This document shows positions 6,077 through 8,509 of a DNA stretch of 8,509 nucleotides, piece after piece. A program made the translations under genes and the position numbers. Every line of letters starts with the position of its first letter. Position 1 is the first letter of the stretch. The stretch is from Bacteroidales bacterium (GTDB lineage: Bacteria > Bacteroidota > Bacteroidia > Bacteroidales > UBA7960), in contig PWNY01000428.1 of assembly GCA_003557805.1 (NCBI GenBank), positions 1 to 8,509 on the forward strand, written 5' to 3'. The notes under the pieces were generated by a model. It ran no database searches, had not been told where the DNA came from, and saw nothing but the letters and a program-made list of their open reading frames with translations.

Positions 6077-6862
6077 ATGACAAAAAAACAAACAGCCATT
6101 GTTACCGGGGCATACGGGGCTATTGGTGCGGAGATATCCAGGGGGCTGGCCGTACTTGGCTATACCCTTGTACTGGCCGGAAGGGACAAAGACAAACTGG
6201 AAAAACTTGCCGGCAAACTCCGCGATGACTGCTCTAACAATAGTATTCGAACATATGCCCTTGACCTGTCAAGGAAAAAGGAGATTGAAGATTTTGCCAG
6301 GTGGTGGGAGGGGCCCCTGAACCTTCTGGTCAATAATGCCGCTACCGCCCCACGTGCACAAAAGCATACACCCGAGGGTATAGAGATGCAGTTTGCAACC
6401 AATGTGCTGGGGTATTTCTGGATGATAACCGGTTTTTCTCCCTTTATGGAAGGCAGGGATGATGCACGGGTTGTGAATGTGGCCAGCTACTGGGCAGGTG
6501 ACCTGGATTTGGATGACCTTGAGTTCATTAAAAGGCCCTATGACAATGATACCGCATACAGGCAGAGCAAGCAGGCTGACCGTATGCTTACCGCTGCTTT
6601 TGCAGAAAGGCTCAGGGGCAAGGGTATCATGGTGCTTTCCGCCCATCCCGGTGATGTATCCTCCGGGGTCAGCAACTCTCTGGGCTACGGCGGCTGGGAA
6701 CCTCCTGCCCAGGGGGCAGCAACACCACTCTATTGTGCCACGGACCCGGGGCTGAAAGGAGTAACCGGCAGGTATTTCGAGCATAAAGCACCTGCACGTT
6801 GCAGGTTTTCAGAAGACACAAGAGCAGTAGAGGCACTTTTTAATATTTGCAGCAGTTACTGA
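6077..6862 (+). CDS. SDR-family oxidoreductase, retinol dehydrogenase-like, NADP-type
   Basis: This 261-residue short-chain dehydrogenase belongs to the group that includes retinol dehydrogenase- and WWOX-like SDRs. It has the cofactor motif TGAYGAIG at 10-17, and the segment AGRD (34-37) puts Arg36 just after strand beta-2, typical of NADP(H) preference. Asp63 lies in the adenine-contact LDL segment. The NNAA motif is at 86-89, and the catalytic residues are Asn109, Ser137, Tyr161 and Lys165 (YRQSK). A His-Pro-Gly motif (190-192) follows strand beta-6, as is usual in this group. The substrate is not deducible. It is only distantly similar to the SDR at 3263-4024, with different cofactor residues, so the two are not a recent duplication. 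The start ATG has no Shine-Dalgarno sequence, but a good promoter lies 26 bases upstream. The stop lies 5 bp from the convergent E1-like gene. Confidence 0.92.
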   Translation: MTKKQTAIVTGAYGAIGAEISRGLAVLGYTLVLAGRDKDKLEKLAGKLRDDCSNNSIRTYALDLSRKKEIEDFARWWEGPLNLLVNNAATAPRAQKHTPEGIEMQFATNVLGYFWMITGFSPFMEGRDDARVVNVASYWAGDLDLDDLEFIKRPYDNDTAYRQSKQADRMLTAAFAERLRGKGIMVLSAHPGDVSSGVSNSLGYGGWEPPAQGAATPLYCATDPGLKGVTGRYFEHKAPARCRFSEDTRAVEALFNICSSY

Positions 6863-6867
6863 AACTT

Positions 6868-7956
6868 TTAATTTTCCAGCCCCAGGAACCTCAATGCAGA
6901 AAGTCCGTACCTCAGGCCATATGCCCTTGTACAGCCTTCTTTTATAATAAGATATTTCAGGGCATCTATGTTCTTGTTGCCGTGTTCGCAAACCAGCATT
7001 ATCTTCATGTTTTCAGGCACAGTATCTACTGCCTCCATGAGCATATGCAGGGGAATGGTCTTCCAGCTGTAATCCTTAATGCTGAGATACTCCATGTCAT
7101 CTGAAAGGGCTATCACCTCGAATGGTCCGTTATTTTTGAGCTTGTCGAAAAAGTTCCCTGGTTCCACAATGTAGCGGTTTAAGAGGTAGTCGGGGCATGA
7201 GTATCCATATTCAGTCAGCCGCTCAATCTTTTTGTTTGCAGGATCCATGTCAATGGGCAATTCGGTAAAACTTGCCTCCAGCCCGTCAAAGTGCAGCAAC
7301 TGCCCGCTGATCACCTTCCCCTGGCCGGTTATTATCTTAAGGGCCTCCATGGCCTGCATATTGCCTATAACGGCCGGTACCATTCCAAGTACGCCGGTGT
7401 TTTCACATGTGGGCAGCAAAAGCGGGTCGGGTGGCTCGGGTACAAGGCAGCGATAAGTTGGCCCACCCCTGTAATTATATACCGATAACTGGCCTGAATA
7501 CATCTGTGCGGCACCGATTATACAGGGCTTTTCAAGCATAACGCAGGCATCGTTGACCAGAAGTTTTACCGGCAACTGGTCGGAGCATTCAATGACCATG
7601 TCGTAATCTCTTATGATATCAAGAGCATTGGCGGCAGAAAGCCGTTCAAACATAGCATTTATTTTTACCCCCGGGTTCATGGACCTAAGCCTCCCGGCAG
7701 CTGCCAGGACTTTAGGTGAGCCGACATCCCCTTGAGTATACAGGGGCTGCCTCTGGAGGTTGCTCAGTTCCACCTCATCATGGTCAATTATCCCTACCGT
7801 ACCTACCCCGGAAGGCACAAGTTGCATCAGGACCGCAGAGCCGAGTGCCCCTGCACCCACGACAAGTACACTGGCAGCTGATATCAGCTGCTGTCCCCTG
7901 TGCCCGATTCCTGGCAGTAATATCTGGCGGTGGTACCTGTTTAGAGAAGAGTTCAT
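6868..7956 (-). CDS. MoeB/ThiF-type E1 adenylyltransferase with C-terminal rhodanese-like domain
   Basis: This 362-residue protein has an E1-like domain (about 1-235) that should adenylate the C-terminal glycine of a MoaD- or ThiS-like sulfur carrier. It shows the RYHRQILLPGIG opening, the nucleotide loop GAGALGS (34-40), IDHDEVELSNLQRQ with Asp58, Lys82, and SDQLPVK with Asp126. Cys184 (in CENTGVLG) matches the conserved thiol position of ThiF/MoeB. The structural zinc site is incomplete: CYRC is TYRC (only Cys170) and the second CxxC is CPDY (only Cys254). The tail (about 262-362) looks like a rhodanese domain as in eukaryotic MOCS3, with Cys323 in CEHGNKN, but the usual DVR and GG motifs are altered. 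ATG 7956 is preferred over an upstream TTG at 7971 because MNSSLNRYHRQ fits the family start. It lies 26 bp behind the hybrid kinase and may be cotranscribed with it. The carrier protein is not in the window. Confidence 0.87.
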   Translation of the reverse strand: MNSSLNRYHRQILLPGIGHRGQQLISAASVLVVGAGALGSAVLMQLVPSGVGTVGIIDHDEVELSNLQRQPLYTQGDVGSPKVLAAAGRLRSMNPGVKINAMFERLSAANALDIIRDYDMVIECSDQLPVKLLVNDACVMLEKPCIIGAAQMYSGQLSVYNYRGGPTYRCLVPEPPDPLLLPTCENTGVLGMVPAVIGNMQAMEALKIITGQGKVISGQLLHFDGLEASFTELPIDMDPANKKIERLTEYGYSCPDYLLNRYIVEPGNFFDKLKNNGPFEVIALSDDMEYLSIKDYSWKTIPLHMLMEAVDTVPENMKIMLVCEHGNKNIDALKYLIIKEGCTRAYGLRYGLSALRFLGLEN

Positions 7957-7982
7957 CGAATAATACAACAAAGAAAACCGGG

Positions 7983-8509
7983 CTATTTCCGCAACTGTTT
8001 TTTCACCTTCTCTATCAGCCTCTCCCTGCCGATAGGTTTTGAGATATAATCATCGCAGCCTGCCTCCAGGGATCTCTCCCTGTCTCCTTCAAGCGCATGT
8101 GCCGTCTGAGCTATTATAGGGATTTCGCTGTTGAAATTACGGATCTCCCTGGTGGCCTCCAGGCCGTTCATTCCCGGCATCTTAATATCCATCAGGATAA
8201 GTGAGACCTCAGGGTTCTCCTTCAGTAATTTGATTGTGTCTTCCCCGTTGCGGCTCCAGATGGTGTTCATACCCTCCTTCTTAAGCACAATATCAATGTA
8301 CTGAAAGGCAAGCTCATCATCCTCTGCTACAAGGATAAGTTTTCCGAAAATTGGATCGTTTGTAGGCATATCTTTTGTTTCAGTTTTATCTGTTGTCTCT
8401 TCAGTTGGTACATATGGTATGGTAAAGTAAAATGTACTGCCTTTATCCGGTTCTGACTCTGCCCATATCTTTCCGCCAAGCATCTCGGTGTATGCCTTCG
8501 CTATGGACA
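7983..8509 (-). CDS. Hybrid histidine kinase, C-terminal end with receiver domain (runs off the right edge)
   Basis: The frame is open to the window edge, so only the last 174 residues are seen; an internal ATG at 8483 is not the start, because the residues before it (SIAKAYTE) continue the ATPase G2 region. The visible order is the end of a HATPase domain (SIAKAY...LGGKIWAES...GSTFYFTIP), a short polar Thr/Glu-rich linker, then a complete receiver domain. The receiver has the acidic triad start (AEDDE), the phospho-acceptor Asp in LILMDIKMPG (codon 8189-8187), the switch Thr in AQTAHA and the Lys in SKPI, so it should accept phosphate. The protein ends right after the receiver with no output domain, so phosphate must pass to a separate protein or the receiver acts by contact. 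Its ATPase end resembles that of the kinase at 597-2846 (both contain SIAKAY and LGG), which is a general family similarity. Confidence 0.93.
   Translation of the reverse strand, partial: SIAKAYTEMLGGKIWAESEPDKGSTFYFTIPYVPTEETTDKTETKDMPTNDPIFGKLILVAEDDELAFQYIDIVLKKEGMNTIWSRNGEDTIKLLKENPEVSLILMDIKMPGMNGLEATREIRNFNSEIPIIAQTAHALEGDRERSLEAGCDDYISKPIGRERLIEKVKKQLRK

Overview
The window most resembles a chromosomal segment of a Bacteroidota (Bacteroidales/Marinilabiliales-like) bacterium. The reasons are start codons with little or no Shine-Dalgarno sequence, several AT-rich gaps carrying the Bacteroidota -7 promoter consensus TAnnTTTG, and a gene mix of PAS/hybrid histidine kinases, SDR oxidoreductases and a DUF1847 remnant. 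The lineage is inferred from sequence style and not proven. I see no mobile element, CRISPR array, tRNA or rRNA.

Layout. The left edge carries the N-terminal 138 residues of a pirin-family protein on the minus strand (1-414). It diverges from a four-PAS sensor histidine kinase (597-2846, +) whose second PAS domain has a conspicuous cysteine cluster. Directly behind the kinase lies a 5'-truncated remnant of a DUF1847 gene (about 2879-3151). Next come a classical NAD-type SDR dehydrogenase (3263-4024, +), a strong intrinsic terminator (4081-4111), and a radical SAM/SPASM protein (4126-5154, +) whose -7 promoter element sits almost on its start codon. Convergent with that gene, 3 bp away, is a divergent alternative oxidase-like diiron protein (5158-5844, -) with its own candidate promoter and a 5'-UTR hairpin. 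An NADP-type, retinol-dehydrogenase-like SDR (6077-6862, +) follows. It converges at 5 bp with a MoeB/ThiF-type E1 enzyme fused to a degenerate rhodanese domain (6868-7956, -). The right edge holds the C-terminus of a hybrid histidine kinase with a receiver domain (7983-8509, -), 26 bp upstream of the E1 gene and possibly cotranscribed with it.

How they fit together. There is no single obvious pathway. The theme is redox: a metal-binding pirin, two dehydrogenases, an Fe-S radical enzyme, a quinol-oxidase-like diiron protein, a sulfur-transfer E1 enzyme, and a sensor with a Cys-rich PAS domain. The items most worth a second look are the alternative-oxidase-like gene and its leader, the E1-rhodanese fusion that has lost half of its zinc ligands, the orphan SPASM enzyme with a possibly leaderless start, and the DUF1847 fragment. 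No compact new defence or biosynthetic system is demonstrable from the sequence alone.
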